Shown: positions 42,070 through 51,860 of the stretch, in pieces
Layout: every line of letters starts with the position of its first letter
Position numbering within the stretch: the first letter of the stretch is position 1
Source of the DNA: Pseudomonas sp. FeN3W
Lineage (GTDB): Bacteria; Pseudomonadota; Gammaproteobacteria; Pseudomonadales; Pseudomonadaceae
Assembly (NCBI GenBank): GCA_030263805.2
Contig: CP136011.1
Coordinates: 496,001-560,000 of the forward strand
DNA length: 64,000 nucleotides
Direction: 5' to 3'
Notes under the pieces: generated by a model
Seen by the model: the letters and a program-made list of their open reading frames with translations, nothing else
What the model was told of the DNA's origin: nothing
Databases searched by the model: none
Position numbers and translations under genes: made by a program

Positions 42070-44691
42070 TTATTCAGACGATCCTTCGTCATCCTCATCG
42101 TCTGGTTTTGCTGGAGGATTTCTGCGAGCCCTGGCTGCATCAAGACTTTGAACATTCTTGGTTGATCTAGTCTTTTTTACTTTCCCTTCCTCGTCTTCAC
42201 CCCCGAGTAACCTTGACTTGAAGCGAGGTTTCTCAGCAGCATTTGGCGCTGTAGGTGTTTTTCTGACCCTTTCAAAAAGCTCGTCAGCGGTCATGCCCTC
42301 AATAGCTTTCATAACACCTTTATTGTCATGGCCCTCTTGAATTATAGTCCTTAGCTTTTCATCAAGAAGTTTGTCGTTTGACATCGCAATCAGGGAGGCT
42401 TCCGAGAGCCTTGCTGAAAGGAAGCGGGGCGTTAGCTCAAGCCCATTGCGTGCAAGTTCAACTCCAAGAGATGAAGAGACTGCCATGAGAAGATCATCAA
42501 CAGCTGAAACGAGATCTGAATGTGCATCCTTGCTAATACTTACCTCATTTTGGCCTTTCTCTTCATGTTTCTCATCGGGTGTAACTGCTCTGCTTACGGC
42601 TTTTGCTTTCACGCTCTTTCTTGGAGCCCTTCTAGTTGCTGGCTTCTTTTCCTCAGCTTTTTCAGTTAGTGCTGGCTTTTCGCTTACGTCTGGCGAATTA
42701 TTACTAGTGATCTTCTTTTCTGGAGATTTCTCAGGAACTTCAAGTTTCACACTGTTTTCAGACTTCTCTTCCCGACTTGTTTTTTCGAGAGACACTGCTT
42801 CTTTAGCGATATCTTGCCCAGTAAGATACGTCTGGAACGATTGAATAAATTGTTGTTTGCGCTCCATTTCCTTGCTTTCGTCAAGCACGGTGTCATTGTC
42901 ACCGATGGTATTGGAGTCAATCTTGTATGCAGCGTCCGCGTAGACGTCTAGCCCCTTAAAGACCTTCACTGCCGTGTCCAGTTCTTCAAGGAGCGTGATT
43001 TGATCCAGCTTGTGCTCAACATCCCTAAGGTCGCACTGACCCTGGAGAGCTTTCAACAGGCCATGTTCAAGGGCAATTTTGCCGCCTTTGTGGCGATAAT
43101 GAAGCAGAGCATTTGCATCTTGACGATCTCTAAAGCACTGAAGCATATAGGGATCGGGTAATAATACCTCTGAAGCCACGGTTCTGCCTGTTACGCCTTG
43201 CTCGCAGTGCTCGCAACCGCCTTCGTTTTTAAATTTAAGCAGTGATGCATCGCGTGGTTTCATGTATTTAAAAGCGCGCTGCAATAGCTCGAAATCTTGC
43301 TCGGAGCTTGCTTTTTTAGCAAATTCAGCTATTCCAAAACTGCAATGCTTGCAAATAACTGGCAGCAGCGTTTGGTACATTAATGATGAGAAAAAGTTCT
43401 GGCCACCCAATACATCATCAGGTATCCCATTAGAGCGCATCCTCGCAACAATATCGATGGCACTCGATGCGTGGATGGTGGTGAACACCTGATGACCAGA
43501 CTGTACCGCGTGAATAAGCAGTTCTGCTGACGAATGATCTCGAACCTCGCCCACCATCAGGATGTCTGGGTCGCTTCTCATTGCGGCTCTAACAACAGAC
43601 GCGAATGGGTTAACAGCACCCTCAGTCGATTTCGCTTGAGAGCGAGAACGAACCACGGGTACTTGTGTAGCGCCATCCAGCAAATACTCAGGCGGATCTT
43701 CTACGGTGATTACTTTGATGCGGCCCTTGTATATCTCAATTTTCTCGCCCAGCATTGAGTTAAGCGAGGTGGATTTACCAGAACCTGTAGTACCAGCCAT
43801 GACAACGGCACCAACCGGCTTTGCAACGGCTCGCCTGAGATTTGAGAGCTGAGTTCTGTTATACCCGAGCGACTCCAGGGAGCGTCTTTTGCCTGACACA
43901 CCCATTTTCAAGATGCGCATGATCATGTCGAATCCAGCTGGATAAGCCGGAATAGTGGCAAGGCGCAATCTGACACGACCTAATTGACCGAGGTCACGGT
44001 CAATAATGGCATCTTGAGGCTTTTGCTCATCGAAAGTCGTATCTTTTTCGTCGGCAATAACCTGGTAGATCACACCAGCCATTGTTCTTGCATAGCGAAC
44101 TGTCCACTGTGTATGAACGTACATGTCGCCATTTGCCCTGAAACGAACCTCTGCCTGATCACGCCTGACCTGGATGTGAATATCTGATACATCACTATTG
44201 ATAGCCGTTTGAATCAGATCATCGAACTCTATTTGGATTTTGGTTGCAGTCCGCTGCTGATCTTCAAGCGATTTTTGATTTTCTATGGACTCGTAGATAA
44301 TGGAAATTATATCCGGCTTGGCCATCCACTTGCGGGTACGTGTATAGCCGCCGCGCTTGATTTGCTCAACAATGGTAAGCAAATCGTCATTGACGCCGCT
44401 CTTTTTGATTAGTTCGGTTGAGCAAATGATCTCAACCTCTTTCTTTTCGCGGTTGGTTAGCAAAATGGCATAGCTTTTTTGCCATTCTTCAGGCAAAGCT
44501 AAGGCGCCACCTGTATTGGATAAAACCGACACATGAAAAGGGATTTCTTCACGCCGGGATATAAGCTGAAGAGATCTATTGGGTTGTTGGTTCTGATTTC
44601 TTACAGGGGTTGTTTTGCGAGCCGCACTTGGGCTTGGTGCCCCTGCATCGGGTGCTTTAACCGCAGGCGTTTTGCTGCCAAAAATTTTCAT
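42070..44691 (-). CDS. pilQ: PilQ-like pilus assembly ATPase with long C-terminal tail
   Basis: This 873-residue protein has an N-terminal domain (to about 140), then a GspE-type core with Walker A GTTGSGKST (about 300-308), Asp box VEDPPEY and Walker B VGEVRDHSS. A four-Cys zinc site follows (CKHC and CEHC around 455-500). The ATPase ends near residue 600. The remaining 270 residues are Lys/Glu/Ala/Ser-rich with low complexity and a short helical domain, absent from standard PilQ (about 500 residues). It powers assembly of the thin pilus. Confidence 0.85.
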   Translation of the reverse strand: MKIFGSKTPAVKAPDAGAPSPSAARKTTPVRNQNQQPNRSLQLISRREEIPFHVSVLSNTGGALALPEEWQKSYAILLTNREKKEVEIICSTELIKKSGVNDDLLTIVEQIKRGGYTRTRKWMAKPDIISIIYESIENQKSLEDQQRTATKIQIEFDDLIQTAINSDVSDIHIQVRRDQAEVRFRANGDMYVHTQWTVRYARTMAGVIYQVIADEKDTTFDEQKPQDAIIDRDLGQLGRVRLRLATIPAYPAGFDMIMRILKMGVSGKRRSLESLGYNRTQLSNLRRAVAKPVGAVVMAGTTGSGKSTSLNSMLGEKIEIYKGRIKVITVEDPPEYLLDGATQVPVVRSRSQAKSTEGAVNPFASVVRAAMRSDPDILMVGEVRDHSSAELLIHAVQSGHQVFTTIHASSAIDIVARMRSNGIPDDVLGGQNFFSSLMYQTLLPVICKHCSFGIAEFAKKASSEQDFELLQRAFKYMKPRDASLLKFKNEGGCEHCEQGVTGRTVASEVLLPDPYMLQCFRDRQDANALLHYRHKGGKIALEHGLLKALQGQCDLRDVEHKLDQITLLEELDTAVKVFKGLDVYADAAYKIDSNTIGDNDTVLDESKEMERKQQFIQSFQTYLTGQDIAKEAVSLEKTSREEKSENSVKLEVPEKSPEKKITSNNSPDVSEKPALTEKAEEKKPATRRAPRKSVKAKAVSRAVTPDEKHEEKGQNEVSISKDAHSDLVSAVDDLLMAVSSSLGVELARNGLELTPRFLSARLSEASLIAMSNDKLLDEKLRTIIQEGHDNKGVMKAIEGMTADELFERVRKTPTAPNAAEKPRFKSRLLGGEDEEGKVKKTRSTKNVQSLDAARARRNPPAKPDDEDDEGSSE

Positions 44692-44761
44692 TAACCAGCT
44701 CTCTTATTGTTATGTTGCTGGGCGCAATTTGTTTCTACAGGTGAATATACATCAGAAACTA

Positions 44762-44800
44762 ATAAAGAAAAAGCCCTGATCGCTACATGATTCAGGGCTT
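44762..44800 (-). terminator. Terminator after pilP
   Basis: AGCCCTGA (44772-44779) pairs with TCAGGGCT (44792-44799); on the minus strand TTTTTCTTTATT follows. It separates pilL-P from pilQ. The 137-base gap 44692-44829 otherwise shows no clear promoter. Confidence 0.7.
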
Positions 44801-44829
44801 AAAATACAGTGTAACTTTGATGCGACGAT

Positions 44830-45486
44830 TTAGCGCATCATTTGATTTGGCCCAATGTTGAATGGGCGCGCCATTCCATTCTGATTCATGGCTGCGTCGT
44901 CTTCATCATCTTCATCATCTTCAGATTCGAACGTTTTGGCATAAGCATTGAAACCAGTTGTTAAGCTAACCCGCTTGGTCTCTTTCTTGTGTGCGAAAAT
45001 AGCCCCGCCTTTTACAAACTTGAGCAAATGAATGCCATCGTCGATCTGATCACCAGCCTCAACCTGGGTAATCATTCCCTTATAGTACACGGTCGCTTTC
45101 AGGTCGCTATCTAAGCCGTAGATCTTTGTAATATAGATGCTGTCGAGAGGCGAAGTGGATTCCACATCTCTATCGCTTTCTAATGATTTTTGGCTTACCT
45201 GGTCGATCTCTGTCTGTTTTGGGCCATTAATAATTTCATCGCGCTCTTTTTCGGCTTTAGCTTTCTCAAGCTTCAGCTTCTCAAGCTTCGCCTCAAGCTC
45301 TAGAATCTTTTCCTGATGAGATAGTTCATTAATCTCGTTGTTGCGGGTAATAAAGCCATTAACCATTTTTTGTTGGTCGGCGGTTAGATTGCTGGTAGCG
45401 GTTTGCCTTGCCTCGGATTCAGCCATTACTGGTAATGCCAGCGAAACGGAAGCGCCTACAAGCATAGCGAGAATTGTTTTTTTCAT
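44830..45486 (-). CDS. pilP: PilP-like periplasmic pilus protein
   Basis: This 218-residue protein begins with a signal peptide (MKKTILAMLVGASVSLALPVMA); AAGGG lies seven bases before the ATG at 45486. Residues 45-95 are a Lys/Glu coiled coil, followed by a C-terminal beta domain (SIYITKIYGLDSDLKATVYYKG... IFAHKKETKRVSL) that matches the PilP layout. The Asp/Glu-rich segment near the end is unusual. The protein is expected in the periplasm, linking PilO and the secretin. Confidence 0.7.
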   Translation of the reverse strand: MKKTILAMLVGASVSLALPVMAESEARQTATSNLTADQQKMVNGFITRNNEINELSHQEKILELEAKLEKLKLEKAKAEKERDEIINGPKQTEIDQVSQKSLESDRDVESTSPLDSIYITKIYGLDSDLKATVYYKGMITQVEAGDQIDDGIHLLKFVKGGAIFAHKKETKRVSLTTGFNAYAKTFESEDDEDDEDDAAMNQNGMARPFNIGPNQMMR

Positions 45487-45496
45487 CATCGAACCC

Positions 45497-46891
45497 TTAT
45501 TCATATAGTTTTCCAGACAGTTCCCAGTTATAAGTGCCGTCTTGCTGGATTGTAAAATTGATTTTTTCGAGTAGGAAGTTATTTGCATCTTGCATAACGC
45601 TCATCAAATTCGCAAATGACTCAGCTTCCCCACCACTTAGCTTAAACACTCTATTTCCGACCTCAAGCTGCGGCATATTTTCAAGCGTTCTATCCTTTAG
45701 GCCTGCAATTGTTTGCTTTCTAGCCGAATTGTCACTAACCGAAGAATCAAATGAAACAGAGGCCTCAATCAATGCACTCGCAAAATCTTGGTGTTTAACG
45801 CCCCCATCTCTGATAATGGCGAGAACATCTTCAATCCCAGGCTGGCCCGGATCAATTTTAATCGACGTACTTCCTCTGTCAAAACTAGGGGTGAATCCTG
45901 TTCTACCAAAACCGCCCATGAACGACTTAAGGCTATCTGGAGATCCTCCATTTCTTTTCCATACAACCGAAAGCTGTGTCGGATTCTCTGTGGAATACTG
46001 GACACCCTCCAGGCTCCAGCCATTAAAGTAAGTTGGTGTTGCACTTACGGTCAAAAGTACATGCTTCATAACGGGTAGCAAGCTGGCTTTATTGAAGTCA
46101 TCTCTTAACCAGCTGATTTCCTCTTGCCGTGCTTGCCTTAGAATATCAGCATCTGTTGGGCCTTTTTCGATTACCTTGTCAACGGTAATTTCCTTTTCAA
46201 TTTCTTCGAGGTTTACAGCCTCTTCAGCCATGAGTGCTTCAAGTTCTTTTTGCTTTTGGATCTCTTGATACTTAACAAGTCCAAACAGAACGGTTCCCGC
46301 CAAGACGATCCCAACGCCCATAAAGGCCGTCTTGGGTATTCCAGCCATCTTCTTAAGACGCATGCTTTCGTCAACGCCATTTGCAAGAATAAGACTTAAT
46401 GGACTTTGATCGTAAGCATCCTCGATGCCAAATACTTCTGCAACCTCTGGCGCCATGAAAAATTGCATATAGTCCAGCTGGGTATCAATCGCCAGTTCTT
46501 GCAATTTCTTTTTGACTTCCGCCTCGCTTGTTACCGCATCATAACCAGGAAGAACGCGTCCATTTTCGGTAACTGCCATCCAGTAAAGGTCGTCGTCAAT
46601 ACGCTCGATTCCAATCACACTGACGTGCGAGCGCGCAAGTGCTGCTGCCGCAGAGTAGACGGCACCCTTGAATTTTGTGTGCGAAAGAGCAACGCTATGA
46701 CTGATCTGACTGGCTGAATCCTGACCTGGCTCATCAGCGTCATCAACCGAAACAGACCAGAGTAGCCCCATGGGGCTTTTGCGAGACTGGGAGATCTTTT
46801 TGGCCGCCTCAACAGGATTAGAACCTGTCAATTTGCTCCATTCAAGACCTATCACCAGGTTCTTGCCATTAACCTCAACAATACGCTCCAT
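45497..46891 (-). CDS. pilO: PilO-like pilus assembly protein
   Basis: This 464-residue bitopic protein has an N-terminal cytoplasmic domain of about 185 residues, a membrane helix around 190-212 (AFMGVGIVLAGTVLFGLV) and a periplasmic domain with an early coiled coil. Its position between secretin and PilP genes and its topology match IncI PilO (PilO2 family). It overlaps the region of the pilP start. Confidence 0.75.
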   Translation of the reverse strand: MERIVEVNGKNLVIGLEWSKLTGSNPVEAAKKISQSRKSPMGLLWSVSVDDADEPGQDSASQISHSVALSHTKFKGAVYSAAAALARSHVSVIGIERIDDDLYWMAVTENGRVLPGYDAVTSEAEVKKKLQELAIDTQLDYMQFFMAPEVAEVFGIEDAYDQSPLSLILANGVDESMRLKKMAGIPKTAFMGVGIVLAGTVLFGLVKYQEIQKQKELEALMAEEAVNLEEIEKEITVDKVIEKGPTDADILRQARQEEISWLRDDFNKASLLPVMKHVLLTVSATPTYFNGWSLEGVQYSTENPTQLSVVWKRNGGSPDSLKSFMGGFGRTGFTPSFDRGSTSIKIDPGQPGIEDVLAIIRDGGVKHQDFASALIEASVSFDSSVSDNSARKQTIAGLKDRTLENMPQLEVGNRVFKLSGGEAESFANLMSVMQDANNFLLEKINFTIQQDGTYNWELSGKLYE

Positions 46892-46901
46892 GGGTCTAAC
46901 C

Positions 46902-48572
46902 TTATTTCGACATGATGTAAGGAGTCAGGATGATCATCGTCATCACTTTGCGTTTTCCGCCCTTTTGAGAGCCACCAAGCATCCACGAGGCCCTTCCGAA
47001 CTTGGAATTGATCTGGGCATGGTTCTCGGTTCGCTCAAGGCCTGCGATCATCAACGGCTTGCCAGAGGCAACCCGTACCATTTGCTGATATTTGTTCAGT
47101 GACCTGTTAGGAAGCTGAATCTGCGCGCCCCCTTCCTCACCATAGCTATCAATGGCGTTGATCCGCGAGGAGTCTACAGCGAAGTTCATCATGACATGGC
47201 CATCAGACATGATTCTTGGCATGATCATCATTGATATCCCCTGACTGGTACGGCCTGGCGTCAACGCAACAGAGTAAGATGTTACTTCTTCTTCACCTTG
47301 ACCCTGGCCCTGGCCCTGGCCCCTGGTTGGAATTTCAACCGCTGCAAGGTAGCCTACTTCGTCAAGCTGTTGGAACGGTGTTGGCTGGCCATTCATTGCA
47401 TACATAATAGAGGATGTCTTTAAGCTGACATTCTTGTTTTGGCGTAGTAGATCAAGGCTTGCAGATGAGCTGTCAGACCATTTGTTTTCCATGTTGGTGT
47501 TGCCGTTACGGTCACTTCCAACGCCAAAGCTGATTTTTTGAGTGCTATCAACGGAGAGATTCAGATCCCCTTTCCAGTCGAAAGCGCCCATGATTCCAGT
47601 ATCAAAATTTCCGTTTTCATCCGAAGATATTTCAAGTACTTCAGTTTTGATGGCGATCTGCTTGCTTGAGATGGCGTTAAGGCGCTTGATGTATTCCGCA
47701 ACCCGGCGCTGAACCTGTGGCGTGTCAGTAACAGTCAGCGTACCCACTTGCTCGGCAATCGCCATCTTGCCGCCCTTGGAAAGCATTGACTCGATAGCCG
47801 ACGTCATTGCTTCCCAGTTGCTCTTGGGCTTATTAGTTGATTTCACTTGGTGATACGAATCGGAACTGCCGAGCGCACCATCTTCACCGGAGCTGATGCT
47901 TGAAAGATCTGACTTCATGGTGCTTTGGAATTCAACGCTGCCCGGTGTCACGTCAACCAGATAGGACTTCGTTTCGTACCGTCGCATGATAATTTCGCCA
48001 TGCTCATACTTCCAGAACAAGCCAGACTTAACCGCAACGATATCCAGCAAGCCTGAAACACTGCCGCTGTAATCAAGGGTAAATCGAATATTGGCCGCTG
48101 GGGAAACAGAGACTTGGCTGCTAAAGTCCATAGGCGACTGACCACCCATTGGGATTGCCATGTTTTCATCTTCGCCACCCTGAGCCTGATTGCTCTCGTT
48201 CTCGCTAACCCCTTCTGTATGCTCAATGGCATCCTGGGTTAGCACAATACGAACACCAAGATCGCGGCTGAGATCACCAATCAGGTCTGATGCCGAGATG
48301 GGCTCAAGTTGTTGAATCTTGACGTTACGCTTGAGCAGGGAAGGAGCGTTAAGCTCTTCAGAGACGCGAAATGCTTCACCGCCTAGCCATATTCCATCAA
48401 CTTCTTCGATGGCAGTTGGCTTCAGCTGCTCGTTACGATTGACCTCGCGCTTAGTAGACCCAAGATCCGTGCGAACCTGGTCATAGGAGGTGTCAACGAT
48501 AGTGCAACCTGCACCGGCTGCCGCAGTGGCTACGGCCACCACGAGCTTCGAAACTGTATTTATGCGGGTCAT
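46902..48572 (-). CDS. pilN: PilN-like outer-membrane lipoprotein secretin
   Basis: This 556-residue protein has a lipoprotein signal with Cys23 in a GAGC lipobox-like context. N-domains (about 80-310) precede a C-terminal secretin domain whose signature VASGKPLMIAGL lies near residue 515. A short Gln-Gly repeat (QGQGQGQG) at about residue 425, encoded by a tandem CCCTGG repeat near 47305-47330, sits in the secretin region. It forms the outer-membrane pore for the thin pilus. Confidence 0.87.
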   Translation of the reverse strand: MTRINTVSKLVVAVATAAAGAGCTIVDTSYDQVRTDLGSTKREVNRNEQLKPTAIEEVDGIWLGGEAFRVSEELNAPSLLKRNVKIQQLEPISASDLIGDLSRDLGVRIVLTQDAIEHTEGVSENESNQAQGGEDENMAIPMGGQSPMDFSSQVSVSPAANIRFTLDYSGSVSGLLDIVAVKSGLFWKYEHGEIIMRRYETKSYLVDVTPGSVEFQSTMKSDLSSISSGEDGALGSSDSYHQVKSTNKPKSNWEAMTSAIESMLSKGGKMAIAEQVGTLTVTDTPQVQRRVAEYIKRLNAISSKQIAIKTEVLEISSDENGNFDTGIMGAFDWKGDLNLSVDSTQKISFGVGSDRNGNTNMENKWSDSSSASLDLLRQNKNVSLKTSSIMYAMNGQPTPFQQLDEVGYLAAVEIPTRGQGQGQGQGEEEVTSYSVALTPGRTSQGISMMIMPRIMSDGHVMMNFAVDSSRINAIDSYGEEGGAQIQLPNRSLNKYQQMVRVASGKPLMIAGLERTENHAQINSKFGRASWMLGGSQKGGKRKVMTMIILTPYIMSK

Positions 48573-48587
48573 CTTGTTTCCTCGAAA

Positions 48588-49415
48588 TTAGTACGATTCG
48601 CTATCGATAACAGGGGTCACAGGAACTTCTGGCTTGTAACCGGCTTCCTGAAGAACAACCACCTTGTTGCCGTGGTAAAACTTTGCGGTAAGAGGCGTTT
48701 CTCGGCCCTGTGTGGCACTCAACAAGCGATCCACAACACCTCCACGTCCAGCAAATTTGCCAACAAGTGTGGCGCTATGATCGATTGGGTAATCAATCTG
48801 GGTATCGCCTCTACTGATCGTCCAGCCAGCCTTCTTGGCCCATGTTTCAAGATTCACGCGAAGGCTCTTGTCTGTTTCCAGAACCCATACATCTTGACCT
48901 GGCTGAGCTAGCTGCTTTGCCATGTTCGCGGTTCTGGCCACAGAAATACGTTTGGAGGGTTCGTTGATAGCAATCACGAGACCGTGATTTTTTGAGATCT
49001 GGGTTACTGCATCACGCCAGTCGGTTGCGCCTTTCCAGGAGACCGAAACATTTTCTGTGCCGGGCTGAAATACAAAAGTCCAGGACTTAGCGTTTGGAAC
49101 AAGATTTTCCATGGCAACAAACAGCGGAACGTTCTTACCAAATAGAGAGCCTTCTTTTGGTTTTGCCTTCATCTCAAAGGCGCCATGGACAGAGGAGTTG
49201 CCTTTGATGACGGCTCCTGTATTAGCAGGCTTAACCGCGACCGGTGCTGCCTTTGTTACGGCGGATGGTGCGGCTGGCTTGGCTGGAGTGGCGTCGGCTT
49301 GACTGTAGGTCACAGTGTCACGCAGCACTGGTGAAATGTAGAGCTCGGCCAGCGCTGTATGTGAGACGGTAAGTCCCATGATTGCGGCGGCCATGATTGA
49401 TAGGCGGCGGGGCAT
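48588..49415 (-). CDS. pilL: PilL-like protein with TcpQ-type C-terminal domain
   Basis: This 275-residue protein has a Sec signal (cleavage near SHTALA, residue 23), an Ala/Pro/Lys-rich spacer (about 40-75) and a C-terminal domain from about 175 whose pattern (KSLRVNLETWAKKAGWTISRGDTQIDYPI) is typical of TcpQ/PilL proteins that help assemble the secretin. It is the first gene of the pil operon, with a good promoter at 49437-49465. Confidence 0.78.
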   Translation of the reverse strand: MPRRLSIMAAAIMGLTVSHTALAELYISPVLRDTVTYSQADATPAKPAAPSAVTKAAPVAVKPANTGAVIKGNSSVHGAFEMKAKPKEGSLFGKNVPLFVAMENLVPNAKSWTFVFQPGTENVSVSWKGATDWRDAVTQISKNHGLVIAINEPSKRISVARTANMAKQLAQPGQDVWVLETDKSLRVNLETWAKKAGWTISRGDTQIDYPIDHSATLVGKFAGRGGVVDRLLSATQGRETPLTAKFYHGNKVVVLQEAGYKPEVPVTPVIDSESY

Positions 49416-49436
49416 TGTGATGTCCTCTTTTTAAGG

Positions 49437-49465
49437 TAGATAAATAGTAATAGGTTAATTGACAA
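49437..49465 (-). promoter_or_regulatory. Promoter of the pil operon
   Basis: Minus strand: TTGTCA (49465-49460), 17-base spacer, TATCTA (49442-49437), upstream of pilL. Confidence 0.5.
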
Positions 49466-49479
49466 CTGTGAAGCCTTTT

Positions 49480-49740
49480 TTAAAGAGAAATATGCTTTCT
49501 CCAGGGTGATCTTATTTCACGCCTATTGCCGATGACCCAGCGTCTCAATATTCGCATCATCATCATCAGGTTTACGCCCTTCTTCGTGAGATACCACATG
49601 GTGATGACCACGACGAATAGGACACCTGTACTCCATGGTCTAATATGAAGCATCCAGACCAGTAGCGGGTAAACAACCTGAGCATCGATGGGGCCAAATC
49701 TGGCGCGCCGAGTGATGTAGTGTGAAGTTAAAAAATTCAT
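49480..49740 (-). CDS. icmT: IcmT/TraK small membrane protein
   Basis: This protein is 86 residues from the ATG at 49740, which forms an ATGA with the dotB stop; this is exactly the length I recall for Legionella IcmT. The sequence ITRRARFGPIDAQVVYPLLVWMLHIRPW, a membrane helix, then basic residues ending in SPWRKHI follows the IcmT pattern (basic start, DA...PLL, LH.R.W, C-terminal Arg/Trp). It is an inner-membrane component of the type IVB machine. Confidence 0.75.
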   Translation of the reverse strand: MNFLTSHYITRRARFGPIDAQVVYPLLVWMLHIRPWSTGVLFVVVITMWYLTKKGVNLMMMMRILRRWVIGNRREIRSPWRKHISL

Positions 49741-50891
49741 TTGAGTGAGTCCTGAAGGGCTGCATAGTTGGCCTTGATCCGGTTGTACCATTGTTCGGAA
49801 ATAATCCCATCACGGTACTTTTCTGTAGCATCCTCAATCATTGGACGGCCTTCGTTATGCACAATTTTGAAAGCTGTAGCGGCAAAATTGCCGTTTTCAA
49901 GCATCATTTCTTTGTGCTTTTGCTCAAAAACCATATATTCACGAATTGCCGTCCTTCCGCCATCAACGGTTGGAATAAGGCGTTGAGCGACAATCATTTT
50001 CATTGGCTGAAGAATATCGATCTTGGCCTGATTCTGCATATCCTCTGGAAATACATAAACCAGGCGCTGAAACGTTTCAGGCACATTATTTGCGTGAACG
50101 GTTGAGAATACCCCGTGTCCCGTCATTGATGCCTCAAGTGATGCCTGAGTGGTTTCAAGGTCTCGCGTCTCGCCTACGAGAATCACATTCGGCGCCATGC
50201 GAAGCGAGTTAACAACGCCATCATGAAAGCTGCCAACATCTGTTCCAACTTGCATCTGGGTAACGAAAGAGGTTGGCTTATCAATATCGTCATACACGAA
50301 CTCAATGGGTTTTTCGATAGTGACAAGATTGGTGTGACTATCAACTGTCTCGATACGATCCCTAAGGATCGATGCAAGCAAGGTTGATTTTCCGTTTCCT
50401 GTTGCTCCTACTACAAGGATCAGGCCCTGATCCAGGTTGCGAGAAGTCTCCATGATCAGTGGCTCAATGCCTAGCTTTTGCCAGTGAGGCGGCTCAGATG
50501 GAATTGAGCGCATAGTGATGGTTAGGCTTTTTCTTCCTCCACGTAGGCAACCAATTGCGTTTACTCGAAATCTGAATCGCTGACGATCATGATTGAACCC
50601 ATCGCCTGTTTCGCGATAGAACTCGTGAGACGTATCGATGGGCTGTCCAGCGCCCAGCATTGAAGGCGCATTCTGGTTATAGATGACTGAAATGAGGTTT
50701 TTTACTTCAGAATCACTCAATCTTCGATTGGTTATCTTAACTTTCCGCCCATAGCGAGAAACCCAAACTTCACCAGATCCCAAAAGGAACAGATCAGACC
50801 CTCCAATATTGACCATGTGCTCAAGGAGTTGGTTGACCACATTGATATTGTCAGCTCTGGGTGGAATGTTTGTGATGAACTCAGTTGTCAT
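49737..50891 (-). CDS. dotB: DotB/TraJ hexameric ATPase
   Basis: This 384-residue protein has Walker A GATGNGKST at residues 162-170, Asp box TIEKPIEF, Walker B LVGETRDLET and HANN (STVHANN). Length and N-terminal domain (GGSDLFLLGSGEVWVSRYGRKVKI) match DotB/TraJ rather than VirB11. It supplies energy for the Dot/Icm channel. It precedes icmT and follows dotC, as in traI-traJ-traK of IncI plasmids. Confidence 0.9.
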   Translation of the reverse strand: MTTEFITNIPPRADNINVVNQLLEHMVNIGGSDLFLLGSGEVWVSRYGRKVKITNRRLSDSEVKNLISVIYNQNAPSMLGAGQPIDTSHEFYRETGDGFNHDRQRFRFRVNAIGCLRGGRKSLTITMRSIPSEPPHWQKLGIEPLIMETSRNLDQGLILVVGATGNGKSTLLASILRDRIETVDSHTNLVTIEKPIEFVYDDIDKPTSFVTQMQVGTDVGSFHDGVVNSLRMAPNVILVGETRDLETTQASLEASMTGHGVFSTVHANNVPETFQRLVYVFPEDMQNQAKIDILQPMKMIVAQRLIPTVDGGRTAIREYMVFEQKHKEMMLENGNFAATAFKIVHNEGRPMIEDATEKYRDGIISEQWYNRIKANYAALQDSLK

Positions 50892-50957
50892 GCCTGTGCC
50901 TTATTATTTTTGTTTTCGCGGCTTTACGGCTATTCAGCTATTGAGGCGCTCTTTTAT

Positions 50958-51848
50958 TCAGCGCCGGTTAATTTCACGAATCTCATCAGGCGTTCTGTAA
51001 CTTCCACGCGGATCAAGATTCAAGGGAAGCCACTGATCAGAATTTCCATTGAACGCGGCCTTGCCTGTAATGGCGAACGTTCTCTGGTCAACATGCATGC
51101 TATTGCCTTGATTCACGCTACCCCTGTACTGAGAGGCAACATAAGAAGGCGTGACCTTGCCTTCTTTGACCAATCGCAAATACTTAACCATGCCAATAAA
51201 ATCAGATCCAAGATTTCTCACCCTGGCGCTCATTTCAGCATTTGCTTGCAGCACGCCAGTCTCCCATCCTTCTGCTACCCAATCTGACCACAGCGCTTGC
51301 TCGGCAGGTGTTTTGGGGAGTAGGGCGCCAACTGGCTGTGAGACATCAACTGGAATATCAATTAACAAATATTCGCGCCAGTCAGGCGGGTTTGTTACCA
51401 AACGCTCCTTTTTAATGATCTGGTAGTACTTGCCGGATACTAAAATACGATTATTATCGGGCGAATGGGCTGTCACTTCGTTTGATTCATGAATAACAGC
51501 CGGAAGAAAGTAAAGTGATTTCTCTCCGGGTGTCGCGATCCTCATCAGATCTTTGAATGCAAAAAAACCATCGAGCGTGACGGCTTCAGCATTAATGTCC
51601 TTTCGTAGCCTGTTCATCTCAGAAACGTAACCATTCTGAGCGCCTACTGATAGCGCAGCATCTCGCATTGCCTGGTTTCGCTTCTCAGCAAGATCATTAT
51701 CACCCGAGAGCGTCATGCCCTTGAGGTACTGAAGCTCTTGTAGCTCCTGAAGGGACTTGTTGTCATATTGAACGCCGGGCGTAAGCTCTGCGTGCGCATG
51801 CGCACATGCTACGGACAAGGCGATTAGGCTAACCCAACGCTTAAGCAT
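50958..51848 (-). CDS. dotC: DotC/TraI outer-membrane core protein
   Basis: This 296-residue protein has an N-terminal Sec signal (cleavage near AHAHA, about residue 20). The DotC pattern is clear: LTPGVQYDNKSLQELQELQYLKGMTLSGDNDLAEKR-type N-terminus, a central PAVIHESNEV and SGKYYQIIKKERLVTNPPDWREYL, then WSDWVAEGWETGVLQANAEMSARV. Unlike Legionella DotC no clear lipobox Cys is visible (one Cys at residue 15 within ALSVACAHA could serve). With DotD it assembles DotH in the outer membrane. Confidence 0.88.
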   Translation of the reverse strand: MLKRWVSLIALSVACAHAHAELTPGVQYDNKSLQELQELQYLKGMTLSGDNDLAEKRNQAMRDAALSVGAQNGYVSEMNRLRKDINAEAVTLDGFFAFKDLMRIATPGEKSLYFLPAVIHESNEVTAHSPDNNRILVSGKYYQIIKKERLVTNPPDWREYLLIDIPVDVSQPVGALLPKTPAEQALWSDWVAEGWETGVLQANAEMSARVRNLGSDFIGMVKYLRLVKEGKVTPSYVASQYRGSVNQGNSMHVDQRTFAITGKAAFNGNSDQWLPLNLDPRGSYRTPDEIREINRR

Positions 51849-51860
51849 GGTCGAGCTCCA

